This document shows, one piece after another, positions 1 through 6,690 of a stretch of 6,690 nucleotides of DNA. The stretch is from CALAZP01 sp041164265 (lineage in GTDB: Bacteria > Bacteroidota > Bacteroidia > Chitinophagales > Saprospiraceae). The position numbers and the translations under genes are program-made. A model generated the notes under the pieces. The model was not told the DNA's origin and made no database searches. It worked only from the letters and a program-made list of their open reading frames with translations. Each line of letters begins with the position of its first letter. The first letter of the stretch is position 1. The DNA is taken from NCBI GenBank assembly GCA_041164265.1, contig JBEAPR010000140.1:1-6690 (forward strand), in the 5' to 3' direction.

Positions 1-1024
1 TCTGATTCGTTAACATTAATTCAACTGTTTTTCTACTCAATAACCGATGCCCATTAAAAGTGCCCTTATTCAGAAATAGTTGTAGGAATTTGGCATAATC
101 TTCGATTGTTGAAGACAATCCTGCTCCCCCAGAAAAGTAGGAGCCCGATAAAGTTGGATAATCAGGATTCACTCCATCGAATACTTGCCCCGACATTTTA
201 GTCAATTGTTTATTTGCTCCGGAGTACAGAGGGACCAATCTATTGTGTTTAGATGGAGGAAGATAAAAATAGGTGTCATCCATGCCAAGAGGTTTGAAAA
301 TTTTTTCTGAAAGGAATTCATCAAAGGTCATTTCTGACCAAACCTCTACTAAATAGCCTAAGACATCAATACTCAAACTGTAGGTAAATTTTTCCCCAGG
401 CTCATGTTTCAGGGGTAATTGACCCAAAATTTTCATTCTTTCCCCCAAAATATAATCGTCATTACCTATGCCACTTGGAATACCAGTTTTTGCATAAATG
501 GCTTTGAATTCTCTACTTCCGATACCTGCATAATCTATACCTGAGGTGTGAGTTAATAGATGTCTTACGGTAATTTCACGCACTGCAGGTTGAGCGGTAT
601 AAGAAGAATCTGCAGAATCGAAAGAGGTAATCACTTGGGGTTTTTGGAATTCGGGAATGTATTTGGAAATCGGATCATCTAATTGGAATTTTCCCTCTTC
701 CCAGAGCATCATTACTGCCAAACTAGTGATGGCTTTGCTTTGAGAAGCGATCCTAAAAATGTTGTCTTTTTCCATTTTTTTGCCAATAGCCTTATCGCTA
801 TAACCGTAAGCCTTGAATTGAACGATTTGTCCATTGCGAACGATTAACGAAACCGCTCCCGGAATGGCTTCATCTTCAATAGCTGCTGTTAACAATTGGT
901 CAATCCTGTCTAATCTTGGTGCAGAAAAGCCTCCTTCTTCTGGAGTACCGGTTTTAAAAGGTTGTGCTTGGATGAAAAGGAATCCAAATAATTCCAGAAT
1001 GAAAAGTAAAATAACCTTTTTCAT
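1..1024 (-). CDS. Secreted serine hydrolase, class C beta-lactamase fold (partial, 3' end outside window)
   Basis: This gene reads leftwards from an ATG at 1024 and stays open to the window edge (341 codons), so its C-terminus is missing. The N-terminus (MKK followed by a hydrophobic stretch, ending near IQA-QPF at residue 20) is a Sec signal peptide, so the enzyme probably acts in the periplasm or outside the cell. The beta-lactamase-fold motifs are present in order: SQSK at 94-97 (nucleophile Ser94, Lys97), LLTHTSG at 156-162, and YSLSID at 215-220 (Tyr215 as the expected general base). The third active-site motif should lie in the missing part; family members are usually about 400-450 residues long. 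The family (Pfam Beta-lactamase, PF00144) includes esterases, DD-peptidases and D-amino-acid peptidases as well as beta-lactamases. The substrate cannot be read from the sequence, and antibiotic resistance should not be assumed. It is divergent from the SRAP gene. Confidence 0.9.
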   Translation of the reverse strand, partial: MKKVILLFILELFGFLFIQAQPFKTGTPEEGGFSAPRLDRIDQLLTAAIEDEAIPGAVSLIVRNGQIVQFKAYGYSDKAIGKKMEKDNIFRIASQSKAITSLAVMMLWEEGKFQLDDPISKYIPEFQKPQVITSFDSADSSYTAQPAVREITVRHLLTHTSGIDYAGIGSREFKAIYAKTGIPSGIGNDDYILGERMKILGQLPLKHEPGEKFTYSLSIDVLGYLVEVWSEMTFDEFLSEKIFKPLGMDDTYFYLPPSKHNRLVPLYSGANKQLTKMSGQVFDGVNPDYPTLSGSYFSGGAGLSSTIEDYAKFLQLFLNKGTFNGHRLLSRKTVELMLTNQ

Positions 1025-1075
1025 TTTTAGTATATTTAAATAGGTATTAAAGTTTAATGGAAGGTAACAAAAAAA
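1025..1075. promoter_or_regulatory. Short divergent intergenic region between the serine hydrolase and SRAP genes
   Basis: This 51-bp A+T-rich spacer separates two divergent start codons and must hold at least the proximal promoter elements of both genes, unless these overlap the coding regions. A GGAAGG stretch at 1059-1064 lies 11 bases before the SRAP ATG and could be a weak Shine-Dalgarno site. I see no convincing Bacteroidota-type -7 element (TAnnTTTG) on either strand. The promoter role is inferred from the layout alone. Confidence 0.35.
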
Positions 1076-1684
1076 ATGTGCTATCACTATAAATTGGAGA
1101 AAACAGTTCAGCAAATAGAAGAGTCTTTTGAAGTAAATTCTCCAGCAGAGCTAGATGAAATTCCTACACTTTTTAATGGATTTCAGCATTTAGATGCTCC
1201 AATCATTACTCATGATTGGATTAGTCAAGTTCAATTTTTTCAATGGGGATTATTGCCATTTTGGGCTAAAGATTTTAAAATCCAGAACCATACCTTAAAT
1301 GCGAGGGTGGAAACATTAAAAGAGAAGCCCTCTTTTAGGCAAATTGTCCATCAGCGTTGCTTGGTCATCGCAGATGGTTTTTTTGAATGGCAGTGGTTGG
1401 ATGCTAAGGGAAAGCAAAAGCAAAAGTACCTTCTTCAATTGCCTGAACGAAAAATATTTTGCTTTGCAGGACTTTGGAGTAAGTGGCAAGCTAAAGAATC
1501 TAATCAGATTATTTTTTCTTTTACCATCATTACGGGAGCAGCTAACGAACTGATGGCCGAAATACACAATACCAAAAAGCGGATGCCCTTACTTATGGAA
1601 CCTCAAGCCGGTAAAAATTGGTTAAATGGAGAGGAGATGATGTTGGCTAATGGTGATTTGGAGGCATTAAAGATTAATTTTTAA
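1076..1684 (+). CDS. SRAP domain protein (YedK/HMCES family), abasic-site DNA-protein crosslinker
   Basis: The 202-residue product is a single SRAP domain. Family members shield abasic sites in single-stranded DNA by forming a thiazolidine crosslink through Cys2, exposed once the initiator Met is removed; this function is known from E. coli YedK and human HMCES. The key residues are present: Cys2, Asn75 in LNARVET, Glu104 in DGFFEW, and His164 in the IHNTKKRMP segment, all near the YedK positions. The start is fixed because Cys must be residue 2. Two departures from the textbook family are visible. The N-terminus is MCYHYKL instead of MCGRY, and the His motif carries two extra residues (IHNTKKRMP against IHDRMP); I take both as a lineage variant. 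There is no YNxAP motif; the equivalent region reads FQHLDAPII. The flanking genes are unrelated, so it is probably transcribed alone. Confidence 0.93.
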   Translation: MCYHYKLEKTVQQIEESFEVNSPAELDEIPTLFNGFQHLDAPIITHDWISQVQFFQWGLLPFWAKDFKIQNHTLNARVETLKEKPSFRQIVHQRCLVIADGFFEWQWLDAKGKQKQKYLLQLPERKIFCFAGLWSKWQAKESNQIIFSFTIITGAANELMAEIHNTKKRMPLLMEPQAGKNWLNGEEMMLANGDLEALKINF

Positions 1685-1895
1685 CTTTTAAGAATTCACT
1701 ATAAAATGATGCTTCTTTAAACCTGGAGCGTTAGAAAAGAGCATATATTATAATAATGTATTTGGTAAAAGTTTTCTTGACAGATGGTACTTAGAAATAA
1801 TTAGATACATGCTACTAAGATTGGAAAATTTATACAGGTATTTTTTTAGGAAAGATGAATATGTGTAAAACCAAGCTTTAAAAGATGGGATCATC
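1685..1895. other. Gene-free A+T-rich gap between convergent genes
   Basis: About 210 bp lie between the SRAP stop and the stop of the minus-strand exported protein gene. I find no credible coding frame, tRNA or repeat here. A 5-bp AAGAA/TTCTT pairing just after the SRAP gene has a loop of about 18 bases and is too weak to call as a terminator. The region presumably holds the 3' ends of both transcripts. Confidence 0.5.
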
Positions 1896-1897
1896 TT
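1882..1897 (-). terminator. Weak hairpin at the end of the exported alpha/alpha-toroid gene
   Basis: A perfect 6-bp inverted repeat (AAGATG/CATCTT, 4-base loop) overlaps the TAA stop of the minus-strand gene. Read in that gene's direction, the second arm runs into a short T run (CATCTTTT). It resembles a minimal intrinsic terminator, but the stem is short and only two of its six pairs are G-C. It could be chance in A+T-rich DNA. Confidence 0.25.
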
Positions 1898-3965
1898 AAT
1901 TAAAGGAAGATAGATTAACATCCATGGAGGCAAATTCGGCAGCTGCGGTTATAAAATGAGCAGTAATCCAGAAAACCGTCCAATCCTCTGCATAACCTCC
2001 CCGCAATCGATATACATCTGACATATTTCCTCTCTGTGCAAAATTGGTATGTTGAATTTGTTCCCCATGAATTCCTTCCGGTGAAATCATTTGCCCACAT
2101 GATAAATACATGACCTTTGAAAATTCTTTTAGCTTAGGTTTGTCTAGTAATACACCTAATTTGTAAATAGAAGGAGCAATTAATACTCCATACACGTCTA
2201 AGTGTTGATTTTGTGGAGAAACCACGGTCCATCCCCTCGCTTTAAAATTATTGGCCTCAAGTCTTCCGGGGGGCATGGGAATGTCCCATACTACTGCATA
2301 GCTTAAACAAGTATAACCCGCATGGGTAGCTGCTAATAAGTATTTTTTGTCCTTAGTAGCTTCATAAGCCGCTAAAAATCCTTGAAAGGCAGCCCAAGCT
2401 CCCTCTTTATCTTCTCCAGAAGCATCAAGAGTGCCTCCCCAATAGGGAATTTGTTTTAAATAATATTCATTATAATAGTAATCAGCTACTTTGATGGCTG
2501 CTTTGAAGAATTTATTCTCGTCAAACAATGCACTGCTTTTGATTAATGGCGCAATAAAAAAGGCTTCAGCTGTAGATCTAGGTTCCCAATCTTTCTTTAG
2601 TATTTCGGATGCACACCAAACTGCAGCATTGTTTAAGAAAATAGCCCATTTTTCTGTTTGAAAAGTCGGGTTATCCAAAGCCTTTTCAATAGCCATTGCA
2701 AAAGAATTCATAGCCTGCCCCATGGAAACTGGATCCTTATTAGTCCAAGTTCCGGTAACTGAAGAATACCGTACGCCAAATCCATCTTCTTCGACCTTAG
2801 AACTACTTAAAAAGTCCATAGCTTTCTGAACTTTTTCCACTATGGAGGGATCATTTTTTGCAAAAAATTGTAAGCCATATCCAGGAGCTTCAGCTTGTCC
2901 AGCCCATCCCATTACGATTTCTTTTCTCAAATCATGTGGATACATATTAAAACCTGCATAAATAGAATCACTAATCCATCTGTTTAAGGCAAATTGAATT
3001 TTAGATTGAATAATTTCTTCAAATGAAGGTAGACCAAGCGTTGAATAAGGTTGAAAAATTTCAAGTACTTCATCAATAACTTGCTCTAGTGTTGTTTCTT
3101 CTTTTGGTGTAGTTGGGTAACTTTTTAGGTAAAAGGTCTTTTCGATTACCATTCCAGGGTAAGCTTTGAAATAGGTATTATCATAAGCCAGCTGTTCACA
3201 TTGTAAAGCTTTGGCAACACTTTTCTGGCCATTATATCCTATAGGACCCGATAGTAAAGCCAATTCAGAAGTTTTTCCATTGGAGAACGCTCCCATCGAC
3301 CACCAGTGATCTGGATTTCGGGAATTAGGAATTTGAGAGGGTTGAGTAATTAAAGCTAACGAAGCACTGGTATCTTTAGAAGTGGTTATCCAAGTAAATG
3401 GCATCGGGAACCTATGTTCTTCAAAAATGGCAAAGTCTTCTGTAGCTGCATTAAAATGAGGAACGCAATCTGGCTTATTGGAATGTCCTGCAGGATTACC
3501 ATTATAAAGTATTCCAGGCATCAAAATATCTTTTATTATCCCATTGGTGGTAAAATTGATGGACAGAGTAAAAGAATCTATTGCTTCGGTTCCCATCCAT
3601 TCAAATCTTCGTTTTCCAATAACTAATTCCCCTTTTTGTTGCCAGGCATCTTTAATGTTCCATACGCCATTTTTGAGAGGAATTGTTCCTTCAAGTATGG
3701 TCCATCCATTTGAATAATAAATGGAATCGGGTTGGCCATAGGTCCAATCTTTAACCCAACCATTTTCCCAACCAGTTCCAATTTTCCAAAGACCTTCTTG
3801 CGAGGTTTTAATTAGCCAATCTCCATCACTTTCATACGTCAAACCCATATGGTTAGAATCTATTTTCAAAGAAAATAATGGAGGTAGGGTATCTGTAATA
3901 GTGTTAGAATGAATCAAATAAAGGTTACAGGTAATACCAAGCAAAACCAAACAAAATTTTCTCAT
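1896..3965 (-). CDS. Exported protein with predicted alpha/alpha-toroid (six-hairpin glycosidase-like) domain, function unknown
   Basis: The product is 689 residues when started at the ATG at 3965. The frame also opens with a TTG two codons upstream (3971), but the ATG is the better choice because it gives a standard MRK signal-peptide start. Residues 1 to about 20 form a Sec signal without a clear lipobox. Roughly 28-290 look beta-rich, with many Trp and Gly residues (GLWKIGTGWENGW, PDHWWSMGAFSNG). From about 312 to the end the protein looks helical with repeated hairpins, as in (alpha/alpha)6 enzymes: WAGQAEAPGYGLQFF near 354, EDKEGAWAAFQGFLAAYEATKD near 518-539, NQHLDVYG near 586, and a conserved-looking GYAEDWTVFWITAHF near the C-terminus. 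A two-domain beta-sandwich plus toroid is common in glycoside hydrolases and polysaccharide lyases, so a role on extracellular carbohydrate is plausible but inferred. I cannot assign a family, catalytic residue or substrate. No SusC/SusD or other glycan-use genes lie in the window. Confidence 0.7.
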   Translation of the reverse strand: MRKFCLVLLGITCNLYLIHSNTITDTLPPLFSLKIDSNHMGLTYESDGDWLIKTSQEGLWKIGTGWENGWVKDWTYGQPDSIYYSNGWTILEGTIPLKNGVWNIKDAWQQKGELVIGKRRFEWMGTEAIDSFTLSINFTTNGIIKDILMPGILYNGNPAGHSNKPDCVPHFNAATEDFAIFEEHRFPMPFTWITTSKDTSASLALITQPSQIPNSRNPDHWWSMGAFSNGKTSELALLSGPIGYNGQKSVAKALQCEQLAYDNTYFKAYPGMVIEKTFYLKSYPTTPKEETTLEQVIDEVLEIFQPYSTLGLPSFEEIIQSKIQFALNRWISDSIYAGFNMYPHDLRKEIVMGWAGQAEAPGYGLQFFAKNDPSIVEKVQKAMDFLSSSKVEEDGFGVRYSSVTGTWTNKDPVSMGQAMNSFAMAIEKALDNPTFQTEKWAIFLNNAAVWCASEILKKDWEPRSTAEAFFIAPLIKSSALFDENKFFKAAIKVADYYYNEYYLKQIPYWGGTLDASGEDKEGAWAAFQGFLAAYEATKDKKYLLAATHAGYTCLSYAVVWDIPMPPGRLEANNFKARGWTVVSPQNQHLDVYGVLIAPSIYKLGVLLDKPKLKEFSKVMYLSCGQMISPEGIHGEQIQHTNFAQRGNMSDVYRLRGGYAEDWTVFWITAHFITAAAEFASMDVNLSSFN

Positions 3966-4012
3966 TTTCAATTTTAGTTATAATATAGGCTATTTTTACA
4001 GATATTCAATAA
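3966..4012. promoter_or_regulatory. Short divergent intergenic region between the exported protein gene and rluF
   Basis: This 47-bp A+T-rich spacer separates two divergent genes and probably carries promoter elements for one or both. A TATAAT hexamer is visible on the plus strand at 3979-3984, but no matching upstream element at a suitable distance supports it, and such hexamers are frequent in A+T-rich DNA. An in-frame TAA at 4010-4012 closes the rluF frame directly upstream of its first possible start. Confidence 0.3.
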
Positions 4013-4753
4013 TTGCCAAATAAAGAGACTTATTTGAACACTTCCTCTAAAAGTTTGAATAAATACCTAAGTGAAAATTGCTCCTGTTCAAGGAGAGAAG
4101 CTGATAAATGGATTGAGGCAGGAAGAGTAATGCTTAATGGGGTGCTAGCCAAAAAAGGAAATCGGGTAGTAGAAGGTGACCGTGTGTTATTGGATGGGCA
4201 AAATATTGTCCATCGGCTCAAGCCCATCTATTTGATGTTTAATAAACCACCTGGAATTACTTGTACCACTGATTTATCGGATCCTGATAACATCATTGAT
4301 TTTATTGGATTCCCTCAAAGAATTTTTCCGATTGGACGGTTGGACAAACCATCAACAGGACTGATTCTTTTAACCAATGATGGAGATATTGTCAATGAAA
4401 TATTGAGGGTAGAACACGGGCACGAAAAGGAATATGTAGTAAAGGTTAATCAAGAGGTCACACGTGACTTCATCCAAAAAATGGAAAGGGGAATTCCAAT
4501 CTTAGGAACTATTACAGAACCATGTACTTTAAAAAAAATTAATAATAAGGTCTTCTCTATAACTTTAACTCAAGGTCTTAATAGACAAATTCGAAGAATG
4601 TGTGAGTACTTGGGTTATAGAGTAGTTTCACTCAAACGAATTAGAATTATGCATTTAGAATTAGGTCATCTACCGTTGGGACAATTGCGGGAACTGAATC
4701 CTGAGGAGTTAGATGTATTATTGAGTTCAACTAAAGAAAGGGCTAATAATTAA
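4013..4753 (+). CDS. rluF: 23S rRNA pseudouridine synthase RluF
   Basis: This enzyme isomerises uridine to pseudouridine in 23S rRNA (U2604 in E. coli; E. coli RluF also acts on tRNA-Tyr). An N-terminal S4 RNA-binding domain (about residues 15-62, LNKYLSENCSCSRREADKWI and onward) is followed by the RsuA/RluB/E/F-type catalytic domain. The catalytic Asp is D111 in FPIGRLDKPSTGL, and the TQGLNRQIRRMCEYLGY segment (about 186-202) is the family signature. Features specific to RluF over RluB/E are NIIDFIGFPQRIFPIGRLD, HEKEYVVKV and GIPILGT, which closely follow the E. coli protein. The start is unusual: an in-frame stop lies immediately upstream and no ATG occurs before residue 40, inside the S4 domain. 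Initiation must therefore use TTG, at 4013 (taken here) or at 4034, which has a purine-rich AAAGAGA upstream. At 246 residues it lacks the basic C-terminal tail of the E. coli enzyme. Confidence 0.93.
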   Translation: MPNKETYLNTSSKSLNKYLSENCSCSRREADKWIEAGRVMLNGVLAKKGNRVVEGDRVLLDGQNIVHRLKPIYLMFNKPPGITCTTDLSDPDNIIDFIGFPQRIFPIGRLDKPSTGLILLTNDGDIVNEILRVEHGHEKEYVVKVNQEVTRDFIQKMERGIPILGTITEPCTLKKINNKVFSITLTQGLNRQIRRMCEYLGYRVVSLKRIRIMHLELGHLPLGQLRELNPEELDVLLSSTKERANN

Positions 4754-4796
4754 CCACCCACCATAATACTTGAGGAATATTTTGTAGTTTGATGCT

Positions 4797-5993
4797 ATGA
4801 AAAAATGGTTGAACCAAATGGGACCTGCTACCTTGGTCACTGCAGCATTCGTTGGGCCAGGAACCGTTACCGTTTGCGCCCAAGCAGGAGTGAGATTTGA
4901 TTTCTCTCTACTTTGGGCATTATTACTTTCAGTAGGGATTACCATCTTATTGCAAGAAATGGCAGCAAGAATAGGGGTGGTCCGACAAAAAGACTTAGCG
5001 GAGGTCCTAAAAGAGCGTATTACTCATCCCGTTCTCAAGTTTGCAACCATTAGTTTGGTTTTGCTAGCTATTGTTCTGGGAAATGCTGCTTATGAAGCGG
5101 GTAATATTAATGGAGCGGTAATGGGATTAGAAATTATAAGTGGATCCAAACAGCAATGGCTTTGGCCGATTGTAGCTGGAGTAATTGCATTTTTTATTTT
5201 GTATTTGGGAAATCATAAATTATTGGAAAAGACTTTACTGGGCTTAGTGATTTTTATGAGTCTATCTTTTGTAGCAACTGCGATTATAACTCAACCTGAT
5301 TATGGGGCTATTCTTAATGGATTCATTCAACCCAGGATTGAGGAGAGTAATATTTTAATGATTCTCGCGCTGATTGGCACTACAGTAGTCCCTTATAATT
5401 TGTTTTTGCACGCTAGTTTGGCAAAGCAAAAATGGAAGCATGCTTCCCAGCTGCCTGAAGTAAGGACAGACACCATGGTTGCTATTGGGCTAGGTGGATT
5501 AGTATCTATGGCTATTTTAGTAACCGGAGCGAGCATTCCTGGTAATGAGTTAACCCGTCCTATGGATTTGGCCTATGGACTTCAACCTTTATTTGGAAAT
5601 GCAGCAACTTTTTTCACTGGTATAGGCCTTTTTGCCGCAGGCATCACCTCTTCCATTACAGCACCTTATGCAGCAGCTATTGTCATTCAATCCTGTTTTG
5701 GTTGGAAAGGAGGGATGGATAGTAAAAAATTTAGAGCGAGTTGGATGATTATTCTATTGATTGGCTTGGCCTCTACCACGCTATCTTTCAGCCCGATTGT
5801 TATTATACAGTTTGCCCAATTAGCTAATGGCATTTTATTACCTATTATGGCCGCTTTACTGTGGTGGCTTTCAGCTAGTAAACAAGTTTTAGGTATATAT
5901 CGAAATGGTAAAATCCTGAATTTGGTGAGTTTTTTCTTATTGCTTACAACGGTCATTTTAAGTATCCGCACGCTAAGTAAAGTCTTGTTTTAA
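4797..5993 (+). CDS. NRAMP-fold membrane transporter, YcsG-like, with altered metal-binding motifs
   Basis: The 398-residue protein is a multi-span inner-membrane protein of the NRAMP (SLC11) family, with about 11 hydrophobic segments. The N-terminal MGPATLVTAAFVGPGTVTV aligns with helix 1 of MntH-type transporters, VVPYNLFLHASL (197-208) with helix 6, and QLANGILLPI (341-350) with helix 10. In true manganese/iron NRAMPs helix 1 carries DPGN and helix 6 carries MPHN, which supply the metal ligands. Here these read GPGT (20-23) and VPYN (198-201), so the ligand Asp, Asn and Met are all replaced. A polar LGNAAYEAGNINGA segment (94-107) in helix 3 carries a buried-looking Glu100. The gene sits 43 bp after rluF and only 11 bp before pxpA, the same pairing as ycsG-ycsF in Bacillus subtilis. 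I infer co-transcription with pxpA and a substrate other than a transition metal, perhaps 5-oxoproline or a related compound. A metal or magnesium role is not excluded. Confidence 0.88.
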   Translation: MKKWLNQMGPATLVTAAFVGPGTVTVCAQAGVRFDFSLLWALLLSVGITILLQEMAARIGVVRQKDLAEVLKERITHPVLKFATISLVLLAIVLGNAAYEAGNINGAVMGLEIISGSKQQWLWPIVAGVIAFFILYLGNHKLLEKTLLGLVIFMSLSFVATAIITQPDYGAILNGFIQPRIEESNILMILALIGTTVVPYNLFLHASLAKQKWKHASQLPEVRTDTMVAIGLGGLVSMAILVTGASIPGNELTRPMDLAYGLQPLFGNAATFFTGIGLFAAGITSSITAPYAAAIVIQSCFGWKGGMDSKKFRASWMIILLIGLASTTLSFSPIVIIQFAQLANGILLPIMAALLWWLSASKQVLGIYRNGKILNLVSFFLLLTTVILSIRTLSKVLF

Positions 5994-6004
5994 TAAATTC
6001 CAAT

Positions 6005-6690
6005 ATGAAGCAATTATTGATTAATTGTGATATGGGTGAGGGGATAGGGGTAGATGCAGCGATTATGCCATGGATTCAATGTTGTAATTTAGCCTGTGGT
6101 GGACATGCGGGGGAGGAGAAGACTATGGTAGAAACGGCTTTATTAGCTAGTGAATTTAAGGTGAACGTAGGAGCTCACCCATCTTATCCAGATCGCGAGC
6201 ATTTTGGCAGAAAACCTATGATAATGTCTAGAGAGCTGTTTAAAAATGCTGTTTTCAACCAACTAAAACAATTTGAAGAAGTTATCGCCAAACTAAATAT
6301 CCCGTGGTATCACGTTAAAGCACATGGAGCTTTATATCATGAAGGTTATGAAAACGAAAGGGTAAGTCACTGGTTATTGGAAACGCTCTCCGAGTTTGAT
6401 TTTAAGTATTTATTCTGTCCTTCCAATAGCTTAATTTTTCAGTTGTGTAAACAGTATAATATTCAACCATTAGCTGAAGTGTTTTTAGATCGGAGGTACG
6501 ACTCCACCGGTCGACTCGTTTCCCGAAATAAAAAAGGTGCTGTATTAGCATCTCAAGAGGAAATTCTCCAGCAACTGCAAGATTTTTGGTTCCGTGATGA
6601 AGTAGCTGTTGAAATGAGCCAACGGATAAAGCTCCAGGCAGATACTTTTTGTTTGCACGGCGATCATCACGGCTGCGCCGAAGCAGCTCG
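6005..6690 (+). CDS. pxpA: 5-oxoprolinase subunit A, LamB/YcsF family (partial, 3' end outside window)
   Basis: PxpA works with PxpB and PxpC in the ATP-dependent opening of 5-oxoproline (pyroglutamate) to glutamate in the cytoplasm, a damage-disposal and scavenging reaction. The 228 codons visible run off the right edge; the family is about 245-255 residues, so only the last 15-25 are missing. Family blocks are clear and in order: NCDMGEG (7-13), NLACGGHAG (28-36), GAHPSYPDREHFGRKPM (56-72), HVKAHGALYHE (103-113), EVFLDRRYDSTGRLVSRNKKGAVL (158-181) and ADTFCLHGDHHG (212-223). The acidic and His residues in these blocks (Asp9, Glu12, His34, His58, His107, His219, Asp220) are the likely active-site residues. 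The ATG at 6005 puts the conserved NCDMGEG block at the normal distance from the N-terminus. No Shine-Dalgarno site is visible. pxpB and pxpC would be expected just beyond the edge, by analogy with other genomes. Confidence 0.95.
   Translation, partial: MKQLLINCDMGEGIGVDAAIMPWIQCCNLACGGHAGEEKTMVETALLASEFKVNVGAHPSYPDREHFGRKPMIMSRELFKNAVFNQLKQFEEVIAKLNIPWYHVKAHGALYHEGYENERVSHWLLETLSEFDFKYLFCPSNSLIFQLCKQYNIQPLAEVFLDRRYDSTGRLVSRNKKGAVLASQEEILQQLQDFWFRDEVAVEMSQRIKLQADTFCLHGDHHGCAEAA

Noticed and set aside
1..1024. Antibiotic-resistance beta-lactamase
   Set aside because: The SxxK/YxL motifs show only the fold. Most chromosomal members of this family in Bacteroidota are uncharacterised hydrolases, and no regulator such as ampR is adjacent.
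834..1043. Plus-strand 69-codon open frame
   Set aside because: It lies opposite the well-supported serine hydrolase gene, has no family resemblance and is a shadow frame.
1748..1933. Minus-strand 61-codon open frame in the gap after the SRAP gene
   Set aside because: It overlaps the end of the exported-protein gene, has low-complexity composition typical of translated A+T-rich spacer, and shows no recognisable motif.
1896..3971. TTG at 3971 as the start of the exported protein
   Set aside because: An ATG two codons downstream gives a standard signal peptide start, and nothing in the upstream sequence favours TTG.
4764..4796. Possible promoter and ribosome binding site before the NRAMP-like gene
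   Set aside because: The GAGGA at 4772-4776 is 20 bases from the ATG, too far for a Shine-Dalgarno site. The two nearby TTTG stretches miss the TAnnTTTG spacing by one base.
4727..4945. Minus-strand 72-codon open frame across the rluF/NRAMP junction
   Set aside because: It is antisense to two convincing genes and resembles no known protein.
5687..5971. Minus-strand 94-codon open frame
   Set aside because: It lies entirely antisense to the NRAMP-like gene, whose membrane-helix pattern is clear in the other frame.

Overview
The window is A+T-rich and fully chromosomal in character, with six genes and short spacers. It most likely comes from a member of the Bacteroidota, possibly a Cytophagales/Cyclobacteriaceae-type marine or freshwater bacterium. 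This is an inference from three things: the base composition, the near absence of Shine-Dalgarno sites, and protein variants I associate with that phylum (an SRAP protein starting MCYHYKL, and a beta-lactamase-fold hydrolase with a YSLSID motif). No RNA gene, CRISPR array, insertion sequence or long repeat is visible.

Layout from left to right. (1) 1-1024, minus strand: a secreted serine hydrolase of the class C beta-lactamase fold, cut by the left edge and absent from a simple closed-ORF search because its stop lies outside. (2) 1076-1684, plus: an SRAP (YedK/HMCES-type) abasic-site protein, divergent from the hydrolase across 51 bp. (3) 1685-1895: a gene-free A+T-rich gap between convergent genes. 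(4) 1896-3965, minus: a large exported protein that looks like an alpha/alpha-toroid (six-hairpin) enzyme of unknown substrate. (5) 4013-4753, plus: the 23S rRNA pseudouridine synthase RluF, which appears to start at a TTG codon. (6) 4797-5993, plus: a divergent NRAMP-fold transporter in which both signature metal-binding motifs are altered. (7) 6005-6690, plus: PxpA (LamB/YcsF family), the A subunit of the prokaryotic 5-oxoprolinase, cut by the right edge about 15-25 residues before its expected end.

The clearest functional unit is the right-hand pair. The NRAMP-like gene and pxpA are 11 bp apart on the same strand, the same pairing as ycsG-ycsF in Bacillus subtilis, where the B and C subunit genes (kipI, kipA) lie close by. 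Here the transporter lacks the DPGN and MPHN metal-ligand motifs of true manganese/iron NRAMPs, so it may carry something other than a transition metal, plausibly 5-oxoproline or a related compound. The remaining genes (cell-surface hydrolase, DNA-damage protein, exported putative carbohydrate enzyme, rRNA modification) show no obvious common pathway.
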